Positions 26,376 through 35,812 are shown, numbered from the stretch's first letter. The stretch is DNA of 46,761 bases from an uncultured Alteromonadaceae bacterium (GCA_938085045.1 CALKGI010000046.1:1-46761); one strand, 5' to 3'. The notes: a model not told the origin generated them from the letters alone. Numbers and translations: made by a program.

Positions 26376-28412
26376 TCAGGCAATACCGCAATGGCGCAGT
26401 AAAGGCTCAATAGAAGGCTCACGCCCACGAAACTCCTTGAACAGTTCCATTGGCTCTTCAGAACCGCCCTTCTCTAGTATATGATGCATAAAGTCTGCAC
26501 CGGTTTGTGGATTGAATATACCTTCCTCCTCAAACCTTGAAAACGCATCGCTAGACAACACCTCAGCCCATTTATAGCTGTAATATCCTGCGGCATAACC
26601 ACCAGCAAAAATATGGCTGAATGAATGTTGAAAACGGTTAAACGCAGGTGGCTTAAATACCGACACTTCGTCACGAACCTCATCTAATATCTCGCCAATG
26701 CTTTTGTGGTTTTCACCAATAACTTCTGCATGAATGCGTAAATCGAACAACGAAAACTCTAATTGACGCATCATTTGCATCGCCGATTGGAAGTTTTTCG
26801 CCGCCAACATTTTATCTAGTAAATCTTGTGGTAACGGTTCACCAGTTTCATGATGACCAGACAAATAAGCCAATGCTTCTGGTTCAAAACACCAGTTTTC
26901 AAGGAATTGACTCGGCAACTCAACCGCATCCCAAGCCACACCATTAATACCCGACACCGAAGAAACCTCGACTTTGGTCAGCATGTGATGAATACCATGG
27001 CCAAACTCAGGAAATAAGGTGGTAACTTCTTCGTGTGTAAATAAAGCGGGTGTGTCTCCCACCGGTTTATTGAAATTACAGTTCAAATAAGCCACTGGTT
27101 TTTGCAACTGACCATCGCTGTGAATTCGACGCGTAACGCAATCGTCCATCCAAGCACCGCCACGCTTTTTCTCACGAGCATACAGGTCAAAGTAGAAGCT
27201 GCCACGCAATTCGTTACTTTCATCGAATATATCGTAAAAACGCACGTCTTTATGCCAAACTTCTACGCCTTCGCGCTCTACAACGTTTATTTTGAACAAG
27301 CGTTTTACCGTTTCAAACAAGCCACTAACGACTTTACTTTCAGGAAAATAAGGTCGTAACACTTCATCTGAAATCGAATACTTTTGCTGTTTAAGCTGTT
27401 CTGAGTAATAACCTAAATCCCACGCTTGAATATCTGTGGCTTGGTATTCGCGCTTGGCAAAATCAATCACTTCATTTACATCTGTTTTTGCCTGATCTTT
27501 AGATTTAGTGGCCAGTTCGTGCAAAAAGGTCAACACTTGCTCGCTCGATTCAGCCATTTTGGTGGCCAATGATTCTTCGGTGTAGTTATCAAAATCCAGT
27601 AAATTGGCCATTTCTTGCTTGAGCGACAGTAATTCATCCATCACTTGGGTGTTATCCCACTCACCTGCATTAGGGCCTTCATCGGATGCGCGAGTGCTAT
27701 TGGCACGATAAACTTCTTCTCTTAATTCACGGTTTTGTGAGTAAATCATAACCGGAAAAAAGCTTGGAAAATCAAGAGTGAACAACCAGCCTTCCATTTC
27801 TTTATCTTCAGCCATGGCTTTGGCAGCAGCGATGCATGATTCTGGCAAACCGGCCAATTCACTTTGGTCGGTGATCAGCTTATTCCATGCGACAGTGGCG
27901 TCGAGTACGTTGTTGCTGTATTTAGATGAAAGCTCAGATAAACGGGCGCTAATGTCACCAAAACGTTTCTTTTTATCTGCCGACAAACCAATGCCCGACA
28001 ATTTGAGATCACGCAAGGTATCGTCTATGACTTTTTTACGTTCGGTGTTAAGTTGCTGATATTCGTCTGATTGAGAAAATGTATCGTAGGCTTGATAGAG
28101 GGCTTCGTTTTGACCAATAAAGGTGCTGTATTCAGACAATAGCGGCAAACACTCTTCGTAGATTTCACGCAATTCATCAGAATTACAAACAGAGTTCAAA
28201 TGAGAAACCGGCGACCACATTCTGTCGAGAATGTCATCTTTGTCATCCAATGGCATCACCAAATTGTCCCAAGTGTAAGGTTCATCCAAAGCAAGAATTT
28301 CTTCTACAGCCTGTCGACACTCGGCTATGGCTTTTTCTAATGCGGGTTTAACATGCTCTGGTTTGATTTTTGAAAACGCGGGCAATCGGGCTAACTCGAT
28401 TAATGGATTCAT
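26376..28412 (-). CDS. prlC: Oligopeptidase A (M3 metallopeptidase) with an altered zinc motif
   Basis: 679 residues from ATG 28412, which is preceded by AAGGAA. A longer frame to 28550 reads into a repeat and was rejected. It is collinear with E. coli OpdA/PrlC (680 residues), the cytoplasmic thimet-type oligopeptidase that degrades signal peptides and other short peptides. The N-terminus M-N-P-L-I, the zinc-ligand helix (D-A-V-E-L-P-S-Q-F-L-E-N-W) and the C-terminal F-R-G-R-E-P are normal. The catalytic H-E-F-G-H, however, reads P-E-F-G-H: Pro468 (codon CCT, plus-strand 27009-27011) replaces the first zinc-binding His. One base change (CAT to CCT) explains it. As written the enzyme should be inactive. 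It lies between two inverted-repeat elements. Confidence 0.92.
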   Translation of the reverse strand: MNPLIELARLPAFSKIKPEHVKPALEKAIAECRQAVEEILALDEPYTWDNLVMPLDDKDDILDRMWSPVSHLNSVCNSDELREIYEECLPLLSEYSTFIGQNEALYQAYDTFSQSDEYQQLNTERKKVIDDTLRDLKLSGIGLSADKKKRFGDISARLSELSSKYSNNVLDATVAWNKLITDQSELAGLPESCIAAAKAMAEDKEMEGWLFTLDFPSFFPVMIYSQNRELREEVYRANSTRASDEGPNAGEWDNTQVMDELLSLKQEMANLLDFDNYTEESLATKMAESSEQVLTFLHELATKSKDQAKTDVNEVIDFAKREYQATDIQAWDLGYYSEQLKQQKYSISDEVLRPYFPESKVVSGLFETVKRLFKINVVEREGVEVWHKDVRFYDIFDESNELRGSFYFDLYAREKKRGGAWMDDCVTRRIHSDGQLQKPVAYLNCNFNKPVGDTPALFTHEEVTTLFPEFGHGIHHMLTKVEVSSVSGINGVAWDAVELPSQFLENWCFEPEALAYLSGHHETGEPLPQDLLDKMLAAKNFQSAMQMMRQLEFSLFDLRIHAEVIGENHKSIGEILDEVRDEVSVFKPPAFNRFQHSFSHIFAGGYAAGYYSYKWAEVLSSDAFSRFEEEGIFNPQTGADFMHHILEKGGSEEPMELFKEFRGREPSIEPLLRHCGIA

Positions 28413-28527
28413 AGGTTCCTTGGATTCCTTGAGTAAATTTGGGCTTTGATTGGTTTTATAGCTTTGATGTTTTAAGTAGTGGAGGTTGTACAGGGGAAAA
28501 TCAAGAGCAAAGAGCAAAATCAAGCGC

Positions 28528-28699
28528 TTCACACGGAGGCACGGAGACACAGAGGTTCACGGAGAAAGGCAAAAAAAAATAAAAGGAACTGAATGAAAAG
28601 AAAAAATCTACACGGCTGCCCCCTTTAAGTTTATACGCTTTTTGCTTTTGCTTTTAATCTTCCTCCGTGAACCTCCGTGTCTCCGCGCCTCCGTGTGAA
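28528..28699. repeat. Long imperfect inverted-repeat element (copy B)
   Basis: The left arm at 28528-28570 has TTCACACGGAGGCACGGAGA followed by CACAGAGGTTCACGGAG. The right arm at 28660-28699 is its near reverse complement (TTCCTCCGTGAACCTCCGTG then TCTCCGCGCCTCCGTGTGAA). The arms are separated by about 90 bp. It matches copy A at 26127-26310, so the prlC gene is bracketed by two copies. It lies between prlC and a minus-strand sensor-kinase gene. Confidence 0.75.
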
Positions 28700-28727
28700 G
28701 CTTTTAAATCTCCCACCCTCCAAAATT

Positions 28728-30005
28728 TCACAAAGGCAAACTAACAACAAACCGAGCGCCACCGTTGTCATTTTCACTGGCCCAAACCGTACCGTGATGC
28801 AACTCTACCAGTCGCTTTACTATCGCTAAACCCAGCCCAATACCACCAGATTTTCGATCTCGACTCTGGTCTAATCGCACAAACGGTTTAAACAGCTCAA
28901 CCCGGCTTTGCTCAGGAATACCCGGCCCATCGTCATCAATAAAAACTTCAACCCTGTCATTCACAAATTCATAAGACACTGTGATTCGTGACTCAGCATA
29001 ACGCACAGCGTTGCGCACCAGATTATCCACTACTCGGCATATCGCCGCTCGGTCTATTTTAATGGTCAAATCGGGGCTCGGTATAAACTCAATATCTAAC
29101 CCAGATTCAGTTTCTTGAAAACGTGTCAATTGATCAGCAATAACCTCAGCTAGGTCATGATTGGCAATGTCCAAATTAGGCTCTTCTCGGTCAAAGCGGG
29201 CGTAAACCAATAACTCGTCGACCAAACCATCGAGTTCTTCGATGTTGGTGTCCATGGTGTCGAGATACTTCACTCGCAGTGCCTGTTCATCGACTTCACG
29301 CACCATTTCCATGGCAAAACGCAAGCGGGCGATGGGTGTTCTAAGTTCGTGCGACACCCCGTGCGACAATTCTTTATGAGACTCTACCAACCGCTGTATA
29401 CGCTGGGCCATAGCATTAAAGCGCTCAACCAATTCAATCAAAGGCGCAGTAGAAGACATTTTTGCCCTAACTGTAAAATCGCCGGTGCCAAAAGCTGTCG
29501 CCGCTCGAGTTAGCTCTCGTAGGCCTCTAGCAATGGGCCAAACCCAAATGAATACCACCAGCGCAATAAACACAAAAAAGACTATCGACCACAACGCGCT
29601 TGATTTAGCTTCATATCGCACAGGCCCAATGGCAATGACTTTGTTAGAGTTGCTCAGCTGCTGATAAAACCAGCTACTGGCTTGGTTATCGTCATAAACA
29701 GAGACCACTCCACCGTCATCTAAATGCTGGCGTTGTTGCTGAGAGATATTAAGGGGTTTTACTGCACTCAAACCGATGGGGAATCCGAATGATGAGCTAA
29801 TGGCAGTAAGGTAATCGTCTTGTTGCTGTTCTTCTAGGCGTGTTAGTTCTTTGTTTAGTAGAAAAAAAGTGCCTTTGTGAATATCCAAATCACTGGTGAT
29901 GTTTTGGTCGGCTTCAAAGCTGTCGACAAACTGGTCAAGGCTCCAACCAAAGCCCAAAAAGGCCACAATCAATAACAGATATAAGCGTAAAAATAGATTC
30001 TTCAT
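28728..30005 (-). CDS. RstB/CpxA-type sensor histidine kinase
   Basis: 425 residues. Two transmembrane helices (about 7-24 and 138-157) flank a periplasmic sensor of about 110 residues. A HAMP linker follows (about 158-210), and the H-box is V-S-H-E-L-R-T-P with His219. The ATPase domain keeps N-L-V-R-N-A-V-R-Y, D-D-D-G-P-G-I-P and G-G-I-G-L-G-L. It lies 78 bp downstream of the matching response regulator. Cluster position beside OMP and MipA/OmpV genes suggests an envelope-stress or ion-related signal, as for RstB relatives. The inducer cannot be read from sequence. Confidence 0.9.
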   Translation of the reverse strand: MKNLFLRLYLLLIVAFLGFGWSLDQFVDSFEADQNITSDLDIHKGTFFLLNKELTRLEEQQQDDYLTAISSSFGFPIGLSAVKPLNISQQQRQHLDDGGVVSVYDDNQASSWFYQQLSNSNKVIAIGPVRYEAKSSALWSIVFFVFIALVVFIWVWPIARGLRELTRAATAFGTGDFTVRAKMSSTAPLIELVERFNAMAQRIQRLVESHKELSHGVSHELRTPIARLRFAMEMVREVDEQALRVKYLDTMDTNIEELDGLVDELLVYARFDREEPNLDIANHDLAEVIADQLTRFQETESGLDIEFIPSPDLTIKIDRAAICRVVDNLVRNAVRYAESRITVSYEFVNDRVEVFIDDDGPGIPEQSRVELFKPFVRLDQSRDRKSGGIGLGLAIVKRLVELHHGTVWASENDNGGARFVVSLPL

Positions 30006-30083
30006 AGTCAGTGTTCACAAATAAATAGGGGTTGAGCACTGGCTGTGCTGTACATGTAAATGAGTTTTAAAAACGCTAAAAAG

Positions 30084-30800
30084 TTACCAAGCGTCAGCAA
30101 CAAATAAGTAGCCTTTTTTCCAAACGGTTTTGATTTTAAAGGGTTTAGTTGAATCATCACCTAGTTTTTTGCGCAGCCGAGAAACCAGCATATCGATGGT
30201 TCTATCCATGCCGTCATAACCGATGCCGCGCAGGTTATTGAGCAAATCGTCTCGCGACAAAATTTGCCCCGCTTTAACAGCAAACAAATTAAGTAATTCG
30301 AATTCGTTGGTGGTTAGTTCTACCGCCTGCCCTGCCAAATGCACTTCTTGCTTGAGCTTGTTGATTTCAAGCGCTCCGACACAAATCTTATTGTTGTCGG
30401 CCTTTTTTTCAGCCGGTTCGCTGTTGGTTTTGGCACGGCGTAACAACGCATTAATTCGGGCTAACAACAACCTAGGTTGCACAGGTTTAGCAATATAATC
30501 GTCGGCGCCAACTTCAAGGCCGACAATCTGATCTATCTCGTCCGAGCGTGCTGTTAGCATAACGATAGGCACATTGGTTTGGGGCCGTAATTCCCGGCAG
30601 ATATCTAAACCATTTTTACCCGGCAACATGATATCAAGGATAATTAAATCGGGTGATGCCGCTTTAATTCTGTCGATAGCTAAGTCGCCCCGCGCTTCGA
30701 TTGACACCTTAAAAGACTGCATCGTCAAATAATCGCTGACCAAAGACGCCAATGACTGGTCGTCTTCTACCAAAAATACATGTGCCAATTCGTTTTCCAT
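30084..30800 (-). CDS. RstA-like OmpR-family response regulator
   Basis: 238 residues. The receiver domain has the acidic pair E-D-D (residues 12-14), phospho-acceptor Asp56 in L-I-I-L-D-I-M-L-P-G, and the conserved K in I-A-K-P. A winged-helix DNA-binding domain follows, ending in K-T-V-W-K-K-G-Y-L-F, which is typical of the OmpR/RstA group. The next gene in the operon is the histidine kinase. Upstream, 27 bp away, ends the outer-membrane protein gene, so all three are probably cotranscribed. Confidence 0.93.
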   Translation of the reverse strand: MENELAHVFLVEDDQSLASLVSDYLTMQSFKVSIEARGDLAIDRIKAASPDLIILDIMLPGKNGLDICRELRPQTNVPIVMLTARSDEIDQIVGLEVGADDYIAKPVQPRLLLARINALLRRAKTNSEPAEKKADNNKICVGALEINKLKQEVHLAGQAVELTTNEFELLNLFAVKAGQILSRDDLLNNLRGIGYDGMDRTIDMLVSRLRKKLGDDSTKPFKIKTVWKKGYLFVADAW

Positions 30801-30827
30801 TATCCTTTGCCTTAATCTTCGGTGTTA

Positions 30828-31535
30828 TCAGAACCGCCAGTTCATAAACACACCAGCAGTTTCTTTAAATTCGTCGTGTAAATAGTGGTTATTAACCACT
30901 TCTTCATAATCGGAGTCTGCTGCGTAAATGCCCAAATCAATATCGTCGTTCATGGCATAAGACAAACTCACTCTAAATACGTTAGCACTGTCTTGATTAA
31001 AATCTTTGAGGTCACGATAAGTGTAATTACCACCGACAGTCCAGTCTGGCGCTAAGTTGAACATAACACCCAACGAATAATCAACCTCGCTTTTATCATC
31101 TAAGAAGTCTTCTGCCCAGTGAATGTAGTCAACACCAAAGGTAAACGCCAGATTATCGTTAATCACCTTTTTGCCAAATACACTACCGCCAAACCCTACG
31201 CTATCACCAAATTCGTCAGAATCAAAAGCCCCTCTGAACCCGGCGTTCAACGCCACTTCTAAACCATCGTTTTGCCAAACCCGATAAGTTAGGCCACTAC
31301 TACCCACCATAAAATTGTCGGTAACACCATAATGCAATGCAGGCACCGCATACCATTCTTCATCGCCATCGACTTCAGTAGAGTGACCGACAATAGCGGT
31401 AACTGCCAGAGTGTTATCAGTTAACGTGATGGGTCGTAAAATTGGATTTTTAGGGTATTTGTCATCGGCCAATGCGCCGTTTGAAATTAATATACAGGCC
31501 ATTGCCATAGCAGAAAGCTTAAAAGTGTTTTTCAT
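30828..31535 (-). CDS. Outer-membrane beta-barrel protein
   Basis: 235 residues from ATG 31535, preceded by CGAGGA; an in-frame start at 31571 lacks this and was not used. A signal peptide ends in N-G-A-L-A-D. The mature protein alternates hydrophobic and polar residues in short strands and ends in N-W-R-F with a C-terminal Phe, the usual mark of outer-membrane barrels. By strand count it may be an 8-10-strand barrel. It precedes the response-regulator gene by 27 bp, suggesting that the two-component system and this OMP form one regulon. The exact family is uncertain. Confidence 0.75.
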   Translation of the reverse strand: MKNTFKLSAMAMACILISNGALADDKYPKNPILRPITLTDNTLAVTAIVGHSTEVDGDEEWYAVPALHYGVTDNFMVGSSGLTYRVWQNDGLEVALNAGFRGAFDSDEFGDSVGFGGSVFGKKVINDNLAFTFGVDYIHWAEDFLDDKSEVDYSLGVMFNLAPDWTVGGNYTYRDLKDFNQDSANVFRVSLSYAMNDDIDLGIYAADSDYEEVVNNHYLHDEFKETAGVFMNWRF

Positions 31536-31689
31536 AATAATATCCTCGTTAAATTGTCCTAACACCGCCATTGCCGTGTTGATACGAGAATATTAAATGA
31601 ACACCTTGTATGAATCTTTAAGAGTTATGTCTTAAATTGTCGGTAGTTGTCGATAAATGTAAAAAGTTGTCAAAAACAAAACTTGGACC

Positions 31690-31765
31690 TGCGGTATTGG
31701 TCGCAGGCCAATCAAAAAAATCGCGGCGAGACGCTTCGCTGCTGCCGCTCCTACCAAACTACGAG
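31690..31765. repeat. REP-like GC-rich sequence
   Basis: A GC-rich stretch with GCGGC (31723 region) and GCTGCCGCTCCTACC gives a short stem with a loop of about 16 bases. A similar GCAGCGGCAGG...CCTACA sequence occurs at about 39288-39335. Such repeats are typical REP-type intergenic palindromes in gammaproteobacteria. It fills the gap between the DUF3019 gene and the OMP gene. Confidence 0.35.
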
Positions 31766-31778
31766 CCAATGTGATACA

Positions 31779-32231
31779 TCAGAACATCCGCCAAAAGCCA
31801 CGCTTACGCCGCTGCGCCCGCTTACGCTGCTTATAAGTGCCCGTCACCGAAATACCTGTTTTCACCAATACTCCGTCTTGATCCCAATGTTTGAGCATAT
31901 AAAAAGTCTTTTCGCTGGCATCAAAAGACACCTTAACACTGCCCCGCCATGCGTTTTCCCAGCACTGAATTGGCACATTTGAGTTTTGCAATACCAAACA
32001 ATAGTGGGCGGCTTTGGGTGCTTCCCAAATCAGGTTTAATACCATTTTACAGCGTTTTTTTCCGGCTTTTAATTCACATCGACCCGGGCTCGACACCAAA
32101 CTGGCCACCTGTGGCCTGATGTCATTTGCGTTGGCAACCGCCAATGCCGAAAAACTGGTCATTAGCGCTAGGCCCGCCAAATAACCGCCCGTCTTAGCGA
32201 CCTTAAGTACCGTGGCGAATATCCGTTTCAT
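31779..32231 (-). CDS. DUF3019 family exported protein
   Basis: 150 residues from ATG 32231, preceded by TTTAGGATTTAAC; an earlier in-frame ATG at 32252 lies inside the upstream gene. A signal peptide (about 1-32, ending A-V-A-N-A) is followed by a short beta-rich domain with four Cys (R-C-E-L, R-C-K-M, Y-C-L-V, Q-C-W) as in DUF3019. The tail is very basic (K-Q-R-K-R-A-Q-R-R-K-R). It is typically found next to MipA/OmpV and two-component genes in Alteromonadales; here the same arrangement holds. The function is unknown. Confidence 0.75.
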   Translation of the reverse strand: MKRIFATVLKVAKTGGYLAGLALMTSFSALAVANANDIRPQVASLVSSPGRCELKAGKKRCKMVLNLIWEAPKAAHYCLVLQNSNVPIQCWENAWRGSVKVSFDASEKTFYMLKHWDQDGVLVKTGISVTGTYKQRKRAQRRKRGFWRMF

Positions 32232-32239
32232 GTTAAATC

Positions 32240-33106
32240 CTAAAATATCCATACCACTCCCATCCCAGCGGCAAAGCTATAATTGCGGCTGACTAGCGGA
32301 CTTTGATGAATATCACTGCTGATTTTGTTGTACTGGCTAAAACCGATGAGGTTGGTGCGGTCGGTCAACTCGTATTCAAGATACAACGACAATTTAGCAA
32401 TAAATCCTGCGCCAGCTGTATAAAGCGGTCGGTCGGGGCGGACCTCTTCTGGCCTAATACCAAAAAAGTGATCGTTTACTTCGCTGCTAGCATAGGTCAC
32501 GGTAACCGAGGGCCAAATCACCATTTTGTCGAGATAAACTGGGTAGCTGTAAGCCGTAGCGAGCGCAAATCCTTTATGCGTGCTGAGCATATCATGTAAT
32601 GCTCTAAAACCGATTTGACCAAACTTATGAGTCGACAGTATTTCAATACCCGCATCTAACGAACCACTACGGCTGCCCAGGTCGGTAAGCATATCGCCGC
32701 GCTTTTGATTATCTTCATCAAAACCGACAAAAAAGGGCGTAATGATAGTATTGATTTGCAGGGTGTCGGTCTCATAGGCGGTGTAACCTACAGTGAACGG
32801 TTTGCCATTGGCAGGGTCTGTTTCAATGAAAAAATTGCCATTGTAATAGCCGCCAGAAAACCATGGCTCGTTGATCAGGTTGCCCTGTTTACTCCGATTG
32901 AGGCTATCTAGTGAAGCTTTGCCTACACCAATAATAAAACCGAACTCAATCTCCCAATAAGACTCTGATTCTTCAGCTTCTTCGGTCGGCTTTTCGGCGT
33001 CTGTTTGAGCGGTCGCAGCTTGTGGTTCAACTTGATTGGCTAAAGTGCCAAACGAGCCAAATAAAATGAGCAACAACGCGCCAATAATACGGTACGATAA
33101 ATTCAT
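32240..33106 (-). CDS. MipA/OmpV family outer-membrane protein
   Basis: 288 residues. A signal peptide ends near T-L-A-N-Q. A Glu-rich linker is followed by beta strands typical of the MipA/OmpV family, including a start W-E-I-E-F-G-F-I-I-G-V-G and the C-terminal A-G-M-G-V-V-W-I-F with Phe last. MipA interacts with murein-synthesis and hydrolysis enzymes in E. coli; whether this one does is unknown. Its stop is 8 bp from the DUF3019 start, so they form an operon, probably controlled by the adjacent two-component system. Confidence 0.82.
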   Translation of the reverse strand: MNLSYRIIGALLLILFGSFGTLANQVEPQAATAQTDAEKPTEEAEESESYWEIEFGFIIGVGKASLDSLNRSKQGNLINEPWFSGGYYNGNFFIETDPANGKPFTVGYTAYETDTLQINTIITPFFVGFDEDNQKRGDMLTDLGSRSGSLDAGIEILSTHKFGQIGFRALHDMLSTHKGFALATAYSYPVYLDKMVIWPSVTVTYASSEVNDHFFGIRPEEVRPDRPLYTAGAGFIAKLSLYLEYELTDRTNLIGFSQYNKISSDIHQSPLVSRNYSFAAGMGVVWIF

Positions 33107-33365
33107 AAGGTTATTTTGTTCTAATCGATTATTAAAAAACGTCTATACGTCTATAGCAGGGCGTATCATGCCCAATATAAACCTGATAAGCAATGCTGTG
33201 CGATAAGTGCCGCACCTTATGCCAGTGTAAATCGTACCGTCCAATTGACACTTCCATCAAAGCGCCTTGAAAATAATAAAATAAACACCATCATCTATTC
33301 ATTGAAAGCGAATACTGACAAAACCGTTCTTATTCTGCTCAGTCTATCCAAACAAGGGAAACCCC

Positions 33366-34718
33366 ATGACAACACATTACGATTATATCGCCATTGGCGG
33401 CGGCAGCGGCGGTATTGCATCGGCCAACAGAGCGTCGATGTACGGCAAAAAATGCGCCATCATCGAAGCGGTTGCTATGGGCGGCACTTGTGTCAACGTG
33501 GGTTGCGTACCAAAAAAGGCCATGTGGTATGCCGGACAAATCGCCGAAGCTTTTAAATATGCCGGTGATTATGGATTTGATGCCACAGTAAACAAACTCG
33601 ATTGGGCCAAATTATGCGAAAGCCGCGAAGCCTATATCAGCCGCATTCACGCCTCTTACGACAATATGCTAGGCAAAAACAACGTTGACGTAATTAACGG
33701 CTTCGCCCGTTTCGTCGACAAAAACACAGTAGAAGTAGACGGCAAAACCTACACTGCCGACCACATTTTAATTGCCACAGGTGGCCGCCCGACCATTCCA
33801 AACATTCCCGGAGCCGAGCACGGTATTGATTCAAACGGTTTCTTCGAGCTACGCGAACAACCAAAAAGCGTTGCCGTATTTGGCGCAGGTTACATCGCAG
33901 TAGAACTGGCTGGTGTATTCCACGAACTGGGCACCGACACCCACTTGGTTGTTCGTAAAGGCAAACCGCTAAGAAACTTCGACGACATGATGTCTGACAC
34001 TTTAGTAGAGATTATGGCCCTAGACGGACCGCAACTTCACACCAACAGCGTACCAACCTCCGTTGAAAAACATGCAGACAACACCTTGAGCATTCATTTA
34101 GAAAACGGCGAAACCATCGGTCCGGTAGAAGCATTGGTATGGGCCATAGGCCGCGAACCCGCCAACGACAAAATCAACATAGAAGCAGCAGGTGTAGAGC
34201 TAGATAAACGCGGTTTCATCCCAACTGACAAATACCAAAACACTAATGTAGAAGGCATATACGCGGTAGGCGACAATACAGGTCGCGCAGCATTAACACC
34301 AGTTGCGGTTTCAGCAGGTAGAAAGCTCTCGGAACGATTGTTCAACAACAAACCTGAAGAACATTTAGATTACAACGACATAGCCACCGTAGTATTCAGT
34401 CACCCGCCAATCGGCACCATTGGTTTAAGCGAAAAAGACGCCATAGCCAAACATGGCGAAGACAATATAAAAGTTTACACATCACAATTTACAGCGTTGT
34501 ATCAGGCAATGACCTCACACCGTACACCCACCCGAATGAAACTGGTTTGCGCAGGCGAAAACGAAAAAATCGTTGGTATTCATTCAATCGGTTTTGGTTC
34601 AGACGAAATGCTACAAGGTTATGCGGTGGCATTTAAGATGGGCGCAACTAAAGCTGACTTTGACAATACTATTGCTATACATCCTACTAGTGCGGAAGAA
34701 TTTGTTACGATGAGATAG
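33366..34718 (+). CDS. gor: Glutathione-disulfide reductase Gor
   Basis: 450 residues, identical in length to E. coli Gor. It reduces glutathione disulfide with NADPH in the cytoplasm. The FAD motif I-G-G-G-S-G-G, the redox-active G-G-T-C-V-N-V-G-C (Cys42 and Cys47), the NADPH motif [11 protein letters not shown] and the C-terminal A-I-H-P-T-S-A-E-E (catalytic His) are intact. AAGGGAA lies five bases before ATG 33366. A terminator follows at 34771. It is divergent from the MipA/OmpV operon across about 259 bp. Confidence 0.97.
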   Translation: MTTHYDYIAIGGGSGGIASANRASMYGKKCAIIEAVAMGGTCVNVGCVPKKAMWYAGQIAEAFKYAGDYGFDATVNKLDWAKLCESREAYISRIHASYDNMLGKNNVDVINGFARFVDKNTVEVDGKTYTADHILIATGGRPTIPNIPGAEHGIDSNGFFELREQPKSVAVFGAGYIAVELAGVFHELGTDTHLVVRKGKPLRNFDDMMSDTLVEIMALDGPQLHTNSVPTSVEKHADNTLSIHLENGETIGPVEALVWAIGREPANDKINIEAAGVELDKRGFIPTDKYQNTNVEGIYAVGDNTGRAALTPVAVSAGRKLSERLFNNKPEEHLDYNDIATVVFSHPPIGTIGLSEKDAIAKHGEDNIKVYTSQFTALYQAMTSHRTPTRMKLVCAGENEKIVGIHSIGFGSDEMLQGYAVAFKMGATKADFDNTIAIHPTSAEEFVTMR

Positions 34719-34770
34719 TATTGGGTACTAGGCAGTAAGACGTTTAAAACTCTGCAAAGCGACAATAATC

Positions 34771-34805
34771 AAGGCTATGAATGGTAGATTCATCGCCTTT
34801 TTTTT
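34771..34805 (+). terminator. Intrinsic terminator of gor
   Basis: AAGGC-T-ATGAAT (34771-34782) pairs with ATTCAT-C-GCCTT around a GGTAG loop and runs into eight or more T. One mismatch in the stem. It lies 53 bp after the gor stop. Confidence 0.8.
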
Positions 34806-34851
34806 GGTTTGTCGAAACTTTATCCCAAGTTCAGCCAAGAAAAAGCGCTGT

Positions 34852-34877
34852 TAATAGCACCCTTTTTAGTGCTATTA
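34852..34877. promoter_or_regulatory. Palindrome upstream of the antitoxin gene
   Basis: TAATAGCAC pairs perfectly with GTGCTATTA across an 8-base spacer, 32 bp before the antitoxin start. Type II antitoxins usually repress their own promoter at palindromes of this kind, so it is a candidate operator. A hairpin role in RNA cannot be excluded. Confidence 0.5.
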
Positions 34878-34909
34878 CTTTATACCTCATCTACTCATTG
34901 GACAATTTA

Positions 34910-35179
34910 ATGATCTCTCTTACTGCCAACGAATTGAAACGAGGTGGTGTATCAGCCCTTAAACAAGCGATGCAAAAGGCCAACGAACACCAAGTAGCCA
35001 TTGATGTCAGAGGTAAACCAGAGTATGTGGTGCTGGATATTGAACAATATAATGCTTTTCGAGAGTACGAACTTGATAAAGCCATCAAAGAAGCTGAAAC
35101 CGATTATGCCAATGGTCGCTATGATGTTGTAGATGACTTCGACAAATTGGCCGAAGAATTACAACAAGCTAGCCGCTGA
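34910..35179 (+). CDS. Phd/YefM-type antitoxin
   Basis: 89 residues from ATG 34910. A longer frame from 34781 starts inside the gor terminator and was rejected. The N-terminal half resembles Phd/YefM antitoxins (L-T-A-N-E-L-K-R-G-G, then V-A-I-D-V-R-G-K-P-E-Y-V-V-L). The acidic C-terminal half would bind and neutralise the toxin. It precedes a RelE-type toxin gene by 16 bp and has a palindromic candidate operator upstream. Confidence 0.85.
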   Translation: MISLTANELKRGGVSALKQAMQKANEHQVAIDVRGKPEYVVLDIEQYNAFREYELDKAIKEAETDYANGRYDVVDDFDKLAEELQQASR

Positions 35180-35195
35180 TGGGGATTAATATTCA

Positions 35196-35468
35196 ATGTA
35201 CAGGATTATTCGGCCGCATAGTTATCAAAAAAAAGAACCTAAGTTTTTCAAAAAACACCCGGACCTCATCAATCAGTATACCAAAACGCTAAAGATGCTC
35301 AGCTTAAATCCAGGCCATTGTGCTTTACGCCTGCACGAGATCAAACAAAAAAATTGTCATTCAGTTTCAATCAATATGCAGTACAGAATATTGCTAACCC
35401 TTAAGTTACTCGACAATGGTGATATTGTGCTAATCAACTTGGGTGACCATGACATCTACAAGCATTAA
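35196..35468 (+). CDS. RelE/ParE-type toxin
   Basis: 90 residues, the normal size for RelE/ParE superfamily toxins, usually ribosome-dependent mRNA endonucleases. The signatures are F-F-K-K-H-P, L-R-L-H-E-I-K, H-S-V-S-I-N-M-Q-Y-R-I and the C-terminal I-N-L-G-D-H-D-I-Y. It follows its antitoxin after 16 bp, the classic order, so the pair should be an autoregulated operon. The particular subfamily is not certain. Confidence 0.82.
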   Translation: MYRIIRPHSYQKKEPKFFKKHPDLINQYTKTLKMLSLNPGHCALRLHEIKQKNCHSVSINMQYRILLTLKLLDNGDIVLINLGDHDIYKH

Positions 35469-35569
35469 AGAAGGAAAACGATACTCTCCTAAAATTCTGG
35501 AAAATCGCGTAAAAACCACTATTTTTTAGAATAAATCGTGTCAAAGGGGGCTTTTTCTGGAAAACAGCC

Positions 35570-35812
35570 CTAGCCCTTTATTTGACAGCTTTTACAGATA
35601 ACTTCCAGAATCGACGTGTGGCGGTAATCGTCTCTTTGGTTATCGCGTGCAAAACTGGCCGTTCGCCTGAGCATCGAAACTAACTTTTCAGCTTGTGTAC
35701 TGGCAATACTGGTGAAGTCCATTGCTTCAACTTCCGTAGGCATTTTCATCACTTCATTGGTTAACGAAGAAATCTCTCGTATATGAGCGCGAGGCTCAAG
35801 CAGCTTGATTTA
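35570..35812 (-). pseudogene. Unassigned minus-strand frame, possibly a gene fragment
   Basis: A frame opens after a TAA at about 35813 and runs to 35570 (I-K-L-L-E-P-R-A-H-I then R-E-I-S-S-L-T-N-E-V-M-K). The longest ATG version starts at 35752 (60 codons). It has helical composition with M-P-T-E-V-E-A-M-D-F, but no family is recognised and there is no clear start signal. It may be a remnant in the cassette region. Confidence 0.25.

Noticed and set aside
28413..28550. N-terminal extension of prlC
   Set aside because: It reads into the inverted-repeat element and lacks a ribosome-binding site, while ATG 28412 has AAGGAA and matches the family.
34781..34909. Extension of the antitoxin upstream to 34781
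   Set aside because: It begins inside the gor terminator and covers the candidate operator palindrome.
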